27,468 nt of DNA from Nemertoderma westbladi (Eukaryota; Xenacoelomorpha; Nemertodermatida; Nemertodermatidae), in the NCBI GenBank assembly GCA_032718475.1, contig JAUCBJ010000790.1:1-27468 (forward strand), given 5' to 3'. This document shows positions 19,774 to 27,468 of this stretch, piece by piece. How positions within the stretch are numbered: position 1 is the stretch's first letter; each line of letters begins with the position of its first letter. The position numbers were made by a program, and so were the translations under genes. A model generated the notes under the pieces. It searched no databases. It saw only the letters and a program-made list of their open reading frames with translations, and was not told where the DNA came from.

Positions 19774-20008
19774 CTACACTGAAAAAAGTAACTACATCTC
19801 GTTTGAAAAAGTGCCACTATCAATTATTAGTGGTATTAATTAATTTTGAAAGTTGCGATTTTACTAAACTGCAATTTTTATCGAAATATGAAATTATTTA
19901 TTTTTCCAAATTACAAAAACTCATTTTGTTAAATTTAATTAAATGTACTTCAAGACTATACCAGGTTATGTAAATTACTAAATATATTAAAGTTCCACTT
20001 TTTTGAAT

Positions 20009-20150
20009 TTCTGTAAAAAGGTGCGCTTTTAAACAAGGTTTATGTGTTGTAAAGTGGTACTTTAAGATAATAAATTAAAACATGTCCTTTTCTGTAAAAA
20101 GATGCGATTTTAAACAATTGATATGTGTTGTAAAGTGCTACTTTAATACA
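20009..20150 (+). repeat. Subterminal ~82-bp tandem duplication
   Basis: TTCTGTAAAAAGGTGCGCTT plus TTAAACAA, TATGTGTTGTAAAGTG and TACTTTAA occur in the same order at 20009-20065 and 20091-20145, with scattered differences. They lie inside the left part of the TIR element. Confidence 0.75.
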
Positions 20151-20540
20151 AAAAAAATTAAAAAAGTACCCTAATCAGTAAACAGTTACGATTTCAAACT
20201 TTTGACGCAAACGTGACGCATGAAAATGTGAATATTGTGTAAAAAGATACGATATGCTTTAAAGGAAACAAACCATATCTTAGGAGGATTGAAGAGCCTC
20301 TTTAAATTAAAATTCAATAACATGCACTTTTTAAACTTTTTGTAAAAAGTTACTGCTGGTACAGTTGTTGAGAAGTTGACCGGTATGCGGTATACAGAAC
20401 CTGTATAGGTACATTTAGTTTCGATTTATTGTAAGTCAACATAACAGCTGTGCTAATTGTTCTATATGCTTTCATTGAATCATGCATACTTAGTGGTTAT
20501 CAGATATATTGCATTATTTTATTAGTACCGGTAGGTGAGT

Positions 20541-21501
20541 CGGTGACTCGGTCATTCCTTGATGAACAAAAGTTTAGAAAGAATCTGAAGTTTGGTCAAA
20601 AATCAGACAGTCTGTCAGTCGCTACCGGTAGTTTAAGACTTTTTATAAAAACCAAAATAACTCAGTCAATCATTGATGAAATTAAACCAAACTTAGCGAA
20701 TCGCCTTCCGGAAATAAGCAGCTGAGAATCCCAGTAATTCAACTGGAAATAACCGCACAAGATGTAGCCAAGGATACTCCTGAATTTCGTCGAGCCGTTA
20801 GTCAATTTCTATCTGACTTCGAAAGTCGGAATATTTGCAATATTTATCAAATGGCGGAATCAGTGTGTTATGTGTATCCGGAGATGCAGATTAAACACCA
20901 CCACCTTCACGATAAAATTGAATTTTTCCGTCATAAGTTATCCGTACACAAGGCGAACAAGTCTTACCGGCACAGGGGTGCCGCAGCCGATAGGCCTAGG
21001 GATACCACCGTTGATCCATCTAAGGCCTACAACAAGGGCGATGACAAAGAAAGTGTTACTACCGGTACCGATACCTCGGTAAAATCGACTGCTGTGGTGG
21101 ATCAAGTGTTGAGTAAGGCTGCAACTAAGAGATTTACTGGGTGCAAACGAATGAAAGTGAACGTGTTGACGGCTAAGAAATAAATTAAAAAACCAAGAAA
21201 GAAAACGGTTCTTATAGACCTACAGGAGGATCTGCGGAGTTCAGATGATCCCGAATCGGATAATTCCGATTCAACAACCGCTTCCAGTTCGAGCCTCGAG
21301 TCAGTGTCTATTTCGGAGTCAGATCTAGGAGATGCTGATTATATTACTGGAGGAAGAGGCGGCGCTCTCATTTGGGCGAGAATGAGAAAAAAGGATATAC
21401 CCTGGCCTGGTAAGGTTTCTGTTGCACCAGATGGAAATGGAACTGACCCTCCTCCGATGTTCATTGCATTATATGTCATCATGTCTTATACCAGTTATTA
21501 A
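20541..21501 (+). pseudogene. Degraded PWWP-domain protein fragment
   Basis: Three consecutive open segments form one decayed coding region. The first (to 20725) runs SFLDEQKFRKNLKFGQK..; a frameshift between about 20695 and 20715 moves into the frame that continues through RIPVIQLEITAQDVAK and the Met-start segment at 20851. That frame meets an in-frame TAA at 21181-21183 but stays open to 21501. The last part is Ser/Asp/Glu-rich (ESDNSDSTTASSSS) and then GGALIWARMRKKDIPWPGKV, which matches the start of a PWWP domain (chromatin reader). The rest of the PWWP fold is missing. It sits wholly inside the TIR element, consistent with captured sequence. I do not know the source gene. Confidence 0.6.
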
Positions 21502-22036
21502 ACTTTTATGGGGATAAACTTTGGGGTCAATATTCATCATACCTTAAACATATGACTTCATTTAATTTAAAGAAATGTACACTCATTATTAAAAAGAATA
21601 CAAGTTCCCCTTTGATAAGCAAACCAAACTAGTTCTTCTTTACAGTGAAAAGTACCTCTTTTTCACATACTAAGTAATATAAATTGATCTTTAATATAGC
21701 GGGGAGTGGTATTTTTAAATAGAAAGTAGCACTTTAATTGGAAATCAAGTACCACTTTATATTTTAATAAGTGCTGCTTATTCTAAGAAGTGCATGTTTT
21801 AAATGATTATCCCACAAGTAAAGTACATATTACATTAAAAAAAGCTGAGCTTTATTCCTACTAATGACTATAAAAACGTAAATAATATTCAGAAAAGTGT
21901 CGTTTTCTAAACAGAAAATCAGTACATACATATAAAAAAAAGTACCACTTTTTAGAGTAATTAAAAGTGATCTTTTCTGCTCCTTGAAAAAGTGCCATTT
22001 TTATATTGTAATAAAAAGTGACTCTTTTTGCTACTT

Positions 22037-22120
22037 AAAAAAGTGCCGGTTTTTCAAAAAAGCGTATCTCGTTTGAGTACTCAAAACCAGATGCACTTTT
22101 TTGGAAAATCGGCACTTTTT
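22037..22120. repeat. 84-bp near-perfect palindrome
   Basis: Arms of about 42 bp centred on GAGTACTC (22075-22082): AAAAAAGTGCCGGTTTTTC at the left end matches the complement of GAAAATCGGCACTTTTTT at the right. It lies just inside the right TIR of the 2.4-kb element and could extrude a cruciform. Confidence 0.8.
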
Positions 22121-22155
22121 TATGAAAAAAGTACAACTTCGTTTTTTCAGTGTAG

Positions 22156-22518
22156 GGATCACAACAAAACGATACTGAGTATTTGGCAGTTAACGAAACG
22201 AAAAAATCTATCGTACAACTCAATAATACCTTATGGAATCGCCAGCAAGCTGACCCGCTATTCTTACCTTAAAGTAAATGCCATGCCAATAAACCAAGAT
22301 AGCTTGGTGTACTACGTAGCATGGCTACATGATGTATCATCTTACACTGCTACCAGCTATGTCATGCCATGATGATATGATGTCCTACGAAGTTCTATAC
22401 TACACTATGATGTATGGAATGTCATGTATCATATGCCATTGATTGCCATATCTGCAGCTGTTCGGGGCCAGCCAACTGTAATAAATTAAACATAGTGAGT
22501 GTCGATAGATGAACTTAC
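22156..22518. other. Intronic DNA, nothing recognised
   Basis: ATGATG/CATGCC-rich stretch at 22280-22445, no coding or repeat family recognised. Confidence 0.4.
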
Positions 22519-22599
22519 AGTTTTCGCCTCTTCTCTTTCATTCGTTTCTTATGTTCCCTCAATCCTCGTTGAATCCTGTCTTCGTCGTCGCCATCGGAA
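22519..22599 (-). CDS. Internal exon of host gene (charged, basic)
   Basis: An 81-nt exon (27 codons' worth) between acceptor gttttaag and a strong donor AAACT|GTAAGT. The open frame reads acidic then basic: SDGDDEDRIQRGLREHKKRM then KEKRRK. Leading one base and trailing two bases keep phase 2, joining GG|T to the previous exon and CT|G to the exon at 7692. Without splicing the frame stops at the donor (CTG TAA). The composition continues the basic segment of the 7552-7692 exon, which supports the link. Confidence 0.65.
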
Positions 22600-22965
22600 C
22601 TTAAAACAACACAAGAAAAGTTACAAAATTTTATTTGAGTTGCCCCATTAAATACAATACTTTATGAATAGAAAACTTCAAAATCTGTGTGATACAAAAA
22701 CATTATTTAGATGATCAGAATTAATGACAATGGCAATGATCTGACATATTCAATCTGTGTTTCAGAGCATTTTTACTTTCCACAATTTTCCTTAATCCCT
22801 AAAACGTCAAAATGATTATTTACGATGTCTTTAAAAAAAAAAACACACAAACAATCCAGGAGATTAATAAATCATAAAAATTGTTAGGATATCACGAATA
22901 AACAAACGACTTAAATATTTTATGAGGTGAATTATTAGCAAAAGCAACAAATTATTTGTTACTAG

Positions 22966-23027
22966 GAAACAACTGGTTAGAGACTGTGTTTCCGTAGAAA
23001 CAACTGGTTAGAGACGGTGTTTCCGTA
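22966..23027. repeat. 31-bp tandem duplication beside an exon donor
   Basis: GAAACAACTGGTTAGAGACT and the following GTGTTTCCGTA are repeated once with a single mismatch (22966-22996, 22997-23027). The copy nearest the gene starts 11 bp past the donor at 23037, so it is intronic if that donor is used, or encodes a repeated GNTVSNQLF if it is not. Confidence 0.9.
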
Positions 23028-23037
23028 ATAAACTGAC

Positions 23038-23265
23038 CCAGAAGGAGAGATATAGGGACTGGATCCACTGGTAACCTCGATGGAATCAGAGTCGGAGTAT
23101 GAGTCAACCGAGGATGACCTTGAAGAGGAAGATGTAGAGGACGAACTGGAGTACGCTGAATGAATGGGTTGATGGTACATGTTAGGGGGAGGGTGGTGGG
23201 AATGTTGGTACCGTGGGAACTGCTGGTTGTTAGGGGGATGCCGAACCAATGCACTAGCCACAGAC
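23038..23265 (-). CDS. Internal exon of host gene (His/Pro then Ser-rich)
   Basis: A 228-nt exon (76 codons' worth) with acceptor tttgtctccag and donor TCTGG|GTCAGT. The product runs SVASALVRHPPNNQQFPRYQ, a His/Pro stretch, then a long Ser run (SSSSSTSSSSRSSSVDSYSD) and SIEVTSGSSPYISPSG. Phase 2 on both sides fits the neighbours: GA|G (Glu) from the exon at 23838 and GG|T (Gly) to the exon at 22599. If the weak donor is not used, the frame runs to a stop at 22977 and this would be a terminal exon. Low-complexity composition suggests a disordered protein. Confidence 0.7.
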
Positions 23266-23837
23266 CTGGAGACAAATAACGTTTTGATAGGTTATATTAT
23301 ATAAAAACAGATATCGTAGCTTAAGGTGTCAAAAGGCCTATAAGTCGATTTTTGTCGAATTGTATTTTTTTACACAATTACACACTGTAAGACATCAGCT
23401 GGTGAAGTTTTGAACACTTTAACCAATGGGAAGTTATGATTATTACGTAATATTACGTAATACGTGAAATCCAATAATCCTATTGGACAATATTTTACTG
23501 CAGAAAGGCCCTATATTTCTCATATCTTTTATAGGCTCACCTCCTAAACAATTGTAATTTTTGACTTTGGGCCTTGCTTTATAACACTAAAGCTACGATA
23601 TAATATAATTGTGTAGGATATATAGAAATTATAATATTATTACTGTGAAACATTAATAACGAAATATTGGTTTGAAGAAACGATACAACTCCTATAGTTC
23701 TGGTTATACGTAATTAAGCATATGAATAGGGTCAGGGTAAAGAAATATTAAGATACATAAAAAAAGAAAAATAAATAAAACAATACAATTACAAAATGTA
23801 TAAATAATGGAGTAAATCTAAAATCTAAATGACTTAC
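23266..23837. other. Intron, AT-rich
   Basis: Includes a triple ATTACGTAAT-type palindrome at 23443-23464; otherwise nothing seen. Confidence 0.5.
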
Positions 23838-24057
23838 TCTTGTAAAGGGGGTGGGTAGTTGATAGTCGGAGGGGGCATTCTGTGGAAGCCAGGTGGAGGG
23901 AGGTTCGGGAAGGCCATAGGGCCCACATTCATAGGTGGGGGCCCGGGATGGGGGGCCACGAGGGGTAGACCCGGGGGGACGCGTTGTATCAACGGAGGTG
24001 GAGCGAGTATAACGGGGCCGGTGGGTGGACGAGTGTCACTGAAAACCGGTCGATGAT
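23838..24057 (-). CDS. Internal exon of host gene (proline-rich)
   Basis: A 220-nt exon with acceptor ctgtttag and donor CAAGA|GTAAGT. The frame encodes DHRPVFSDTRPPTGPV, then APPPLIQRVPPGLPLV, HPGPPPMNVGPMAFPNLPPP and INYPPPLQE. It enters in phase 1 and leaves in phase 2, matching a G| end of the exon at 24491 (GAT, Asp) and a one-base start of the exon at 23265. A second acceptor (gttttcag) lies 20 nt further in but breaks the phase. The proline-rich composition fits SH3/WW-binding or RNA-processing proteins; not identified. Confidence 0.72.
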
Positions 24058-24490
24058 CTAAACAGATGTTTAAAAATATTTAAGTAAAAAAAAGGTTAGG
24101 TTATATTCGCAAGAAAAATGGCTTACTGAGCAAGAAAAAACCTGTTCGACACCACAAGTTAATCCCATTGGTTCCCATTTTATCGTCCAATGAAGGATAA
24201 TAGCCTGTGTGGTGCTATGATGCAGCATAAAGCATTGCGCAATAAAACAGCGCTACTCCGACCAAGGGTCGAACACCTATCCGGCCGACCGGCCGACCAG
24301 CTATCGAACACGGCGAGTTCAGGTTGTGTACTAACTTCATAGATTCCTAAACAATTAATTATATTAAAAACCAAAATATATTAATATTTTAATAAAAAAC
24401 AGCATTCATAGAGAACAGGTTAAGCGAACAACAGTCCCAATACATATAAAGTCCGGGATAACCCATCAGTTTAAATTAGGCAGTACGAAC
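24058..24490. other. Intron with a possible SINE-like fragment
   Basis: A GC-rich patch at 24260-24330 has the direct repeat GGCCGACC and, on the minus strand, a B-box-like GGTGTTCGACCC. No A box at the right distance was found, so a SINE is only a possibility. Confidence 0.35.
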
Positions 24491-24774
24491 CTGGGCCAAC
24501 GCTTCCTGATACAGACGTTACAGCGGGAACCCTATCGAACCCAGGCGGCGGGCGTTTGAATTCGGTACGCGAGTCCTGCACTGGCGGCGGTGGAGGGGGG
24601 ATAGAGACCCGGGAGGAGGGAGGCTTACTTGTGGGGGCGGTAGAGGGGGCATTGGTGGATGGCGGAGGGGGCAGTTGGGTTGGTAGACGGCCCGAGTTGG
24701 AAGGGGGCGGCCGATTAGGGTTGAAATGAGAGTCGGAGGTTGGCGGCGGGGGGCCAACTGATACTGCAGGTGGT
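24491..24774 (-). CDS. Internal exon of host gene (Pro/Ser/Thr-rich)
   Basis: A 284-nt exon, acceptor aaatttacag and donor CCCAG|GTTCGT. The single long frame encodes PPAVSVGPPPPTSDSHFNPN, runs of P/S/T, VSIPPPPPPVQDSRTEFKRP and PPGFDRVPAVTSVSGSVGP. It enters in phase 2 and leaves in phase 1, compatible with the exon at 24057. A different minus-strand frame is also open here (79 codons), but it has no splice compatibility with the neighbours. Upstream exons must lie to the right of the window or under the LINE insertion. Confidence 0.7.
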
Positions 24775-25799
24775 CTGTAAATTTAGCGGTTAGAAATATT
24801 AGAATACTGTCAAGTCAACTGTCCCTTTGTCGTGTAAGTTAAATGTATGTCTTTGCATATATTGTGTTTATAATATTTACATAAGTAAATGTTATAAATA
24901 AATATGATAGTAAATATATGATACAACATTAAAAAAAAACACTCTGGCAATGCTATAAACCGCCTTTTTGTGACCTATGTTGTATTGTTATATATAGTAA
25001 TATTAGAGGTCATTGGTCAGTAAGGATGGCACATTTTTGCAAATTCACACTTTTGCTTATAAATCCAGTTTACATCAACCGATTTTAATGGTTGATGGCT
25101 CGTTTTGAAGATTAGAGCGCGCTCTACAACATAGATAAAATCTGAGTTGCACACTAATATTGTATTTTCACTACAAGAAGTCAAGTCATAAAAATGTATA
25201 CCTTGGTGTCTACCTTGGGCGTTGCAAAATATAGTTCCCATGAAATAAGCTGCCATACAGAAATATGACTTGAATATCTTGGCCAATATTATATACCTAT
25301 CGATAGAGTGGACGTTGCTTCTTCATTTAATCATAAAGGGCACATAAACATGACCCATGGCTTAAAATAACGTCTAGCATAGCAAACTATATAGAATTTC
25401 ACTTTTTTCTTAAAAAAAATAGTGTAAAAACAACATCTACAGACTGTTTACATGGTGTCGGAATGCCGCCAAATAAACATTTATTGTAATGAGTATTGAT
25501 TCTGCTTCCCAAATTATATCTATTCGACCCTCCTACTTCCTGCAATTTGACCACACAATCTGTTTAAGGAGGGTAGGACACGATTTTGGATATATATATG
25601 TTTATTGACGCTAGAGGAACATAATTAATTATAATAACAGCACCAGCACTGCAATACAATAATCCGATATTCTCTTATTACATTCAAAGAAAGAATACAC
25701 TCACACGTCCAAAAAATTCTAACGATTAACACTTAAATAATACATCGATAAAAGATTGAATATTTAATCCTATAAATTCATGAAATAGCACAATTTTTA
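24775..25799. other. Intron and LINE 3' flank
   Basis: An 89-codon minus frame at 25286-25017 has no domain and lacks splice support. About 25580-25799 is probably the 3' UTR of the LINE. Confidence 0.45.
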
Positions 25800-27468
25800 T
25801 CAATATTCTTTTAAAATCTGATATATGAAATTACATAATCGGGCTGAGTTCTGATGATTGAAAAGTACAGGTAGCGTCGGGCATGCTGTGATGGAGAATT
25901 CTGGGAATTTTTCTCGTACGTTGTGTGTAGTTGGACAACAATATATAACATGGCTCTCATCCTGAATTGATTTCATGTCGCACGCACACACCCGTAGCTC
26001 CCTTGGTATGCGGCTCCAGCGACCAGTCTCCACCCGCAGACCATGGGACATTAGTCTGAGTCGTGTGAAGGCCAGTCGGTGGTCGTCGGGAATACAGAGT
26101 TTGCTACTGGTGTAAATACGGTGAGCACCAAGTTCTGGATTAAAATTTACGTACGTACGATATTTAGTACTTGTGTCTGGTTTACCCAAAATACGTTCCT
26201 TTATCTTACAACTACTGTGAGGGTTGTGCCCCATGGCTGCAATAAGCATACAATAGCCCGGTGTATTTTTTTCCTTGCACATCCTAAATACCTGGTGGAA
26301 CGGGGTTTCCGCTTCCTGGTTGACCAATAATTTCTTTACGGCGCGTTTCCTAAATTCCGAAATCTTATCCGCCAGAGGCACAAACCCTGCTTCCACAATG
26401 CACAAATCAACTGGTGTTCGTTCCCGCACCCCTAATAATATTCGTATCAAACGGGCATAATGTTTCTCTATAGGAGAGATATTCGAGCACAACCAACTTT
26501 CGCACCCGTACATCAGGGCGGATAATAAACAAGCTTCAAAAACTCTGCGCTTTAAACAAAAAGGCATCTGAGAGTTCACAGCGCAAAATATCGAAAATTT
26601 ATTCGCTGTCTCTTCCGCCCGTCCCTCGTGTATTTTTAAAACTGAAGACAATTTACCGTCCTCAGTAAACGGACAACCCAAATAAATATAACTAACACAA
26701 TGAACGATTTCTAGATCACCAAAAAACATAGATTGTTTATCTGATTTATTACCATTTACAACAAAAAATTTTGTTTTTTTTTGGTTTATCTGCATACCAG
26801 ACTCAGCACAGAAATTCAATAATTTATTAAACTTAGCGATACAATTATCTCTAGTTGTTGCTATGATGACAGTATCATCCATTAGTAACAAAACGTGTAA
26901 TAGCCCTAGAAACCCATCCCGCCCAACAGCACTGCGTATCATATTAACCATCCTATCTATGTAGATACAAAATAATATACAACTACTTGGCGCTCCTTGC
27001 TTTACACCAACCGACATGCAAATAATTGCACACTTGAATACTGCAGCCGTACCAGAATACATTGCTTTTATCGCAAGTAACATAACTCTACCACAACCCA
27101 ACTCTTTTAAGCGGTTTAATAATAAATGACGAGGTACACGATCATAAGCCTTGCTAAAATCAACAAACAGTAAAAATACTTTCACTTTAGTAAATTTGCA
27201 GTAATCTATTAACAAACGTAATGCAAGTATGTGCTCGATACAGCTTCTACCAGGTTGCCCACCTGCCTGACATGGATCAACCCTAAAACAAGCTAACAAT
27301 CTTCGTGTAATTAATAGGTCATAAATCTTAGCCAACGATTCCATCACACAAATACCTCTATAATTACCGCACAACCTCCGGTTTCCTGATTTAAATATTG
27401 CAACAAACCTACTGTAACACCAATTAGTAGGATACCAAGCCCTCCTGAATACAATGTTAATGAGAGAG
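25800..27468 (-). mobile_element. Non-LTR retrotransposon, 3' part with open RT frame
   Basis: A minus-strand frame stays open from the window edge (27468) to TAA at 25800, about 555 codons. It covers the reverse transcriptase from the NYRGI motif through motif A (LLFVDFSKAYDRVPR), B (GVKQGAPSSCILF), C (LLMDDTVIIA) and D/E (KTKFFVV, YLGCPFTEDG). After the thumb and connection comes a C-terminal zinc-binding stretch (CACDMKSIQDESHVIYCCP) typical of LINE ORF2 ends. Motif C reads LMDD, where YADD is the norm; the two Asp are kept. The 5' part (endonuclease, ORF1) lies outside the window. The single open frame implies a young or recently active copy. The clade is not decided. Confidence 0.9.

Larger units (their letters stand above)
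19774..22155. mobile_element. 2.4-kb TIR element carrying a broken host-like ORF
   Basis: The left end CTACACTGAAAAAA (19774) is matched exactly inverted at the right end, TTTTTTCAGTGTAG (to 22155). Read as TIRs beginning CACTG, both flanks show TA, a possible 2-bp target duplication. Both subterminal regions are packed with short palindromic motifs of the AAAGTRSYACTTT type and share TCTCGTTTGA. The interior holds the degraded PWWP-containing frame at about 20541-21501 but no transposase that I can recognise. It is likely a non-autonomous DNA transposon that captured gene sequence; the superfamily is uncertain. Confidence 0.6.

Noticed and set aside
22028-22372. 114-codon open frame across the right TIR
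   Set aside because: It reads through the palindrome and terminal repeat and has no domain.
24018-24040. Inner acceptor gttttcag of the exon at 24057-23838
   Set aside because: It would break the phase with the exon at 24491, whereas the outer acceptor keeps it.
23859-24056. Plus-strand Gly-rich open frame
   Set aside because: Antisense of the proline-rich exon at 24057-23838; Gly-rich shadow of Pro codons.
24518-24757. Minus-strand 79-codon open frame in an alternative frame
   Set aside because: Same strand as the exon at 24774-24491 but in a frame that does not splice in phase to its neighbour; the longer frame is preferred.

Overview
The window is nuclear DNA from an animal, most likely an invertebrate. 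It is AT-rich, has spliced genes with GT-AG introns, and encodes metazoan protein families: a two-pore K+ channel, an RIIa-domain protein like RIIAD1, and a vWA plus papain-like protease. It is dense in transposable-element debris: two non-LTR retrotransposons, a tRNA-derived SINE and several inverted-repeat DNA elements. I cannot place the phylum from the sequence alone. There is no sign of bacterial operons, CRISPR arrays or phage.

Layout. Six minus-strand exons with good splice sites and fully compatible phases lie at 24774-24491, 24057-23838, 23265-23038, 22599-22519, 7692-7552 and 353-60. They read as one open protein that is proline-rich, then serine-rich, then lysine/arginine-rich, then has a Trp/Tyr/Pro-rich C-terminal part. 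If they belong to one gene, it spans most of the window and has two giant introns, of about 14.8 kb and 7.2 kb. The other genes would sit inside those introns. Left to right within the 7.2-kb intron: a decayed LINE (480-2340), a 29-bp minisatellite (2338-3465), two inverted copies of a MITE (4046-4760), a single-exon K2P channel (5816-4770, minus) and a single-exon RIIAD1-like gene (6782-7198, plus). Within the 14.8-kb intron: a hairpin element (8208-8355), a foldback element (9198-9873) that carries RFX X-box-like sites, a small MITE (10549-10775), a two-exon membrane-anchored condensation/acyltransferase-like gene (10829-12907, plus), a SINE (13362-13645), an element bounded by opposed GGGGCGATAA arrays (13831-14450), a tRNA-Pro-like sequence (15303), a two-exon vWA/papain-like/zinc-ribbon gene (18599-16114, minus), a PHD-like reading frame (19128-18792, minus) and a 2.4-kb TIR element (19774-22155) that encloses a broken PWWP reading frame. 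The right end (27468-25800, minus) is the 3' part of a LINE whose reverse transcriptase frame is still open.

The protein-coding genes do not form an obvious pathway. The main themes are genes nested in introns of a host gene and repeated colonisation by palindromic elements, some of which touch gene ends or promoters. The best candidates for something little described are the vWA-protease protein, the condensation-like protein with a changed catalytic motif, and the TIR element carrying a host-like gene fragment.
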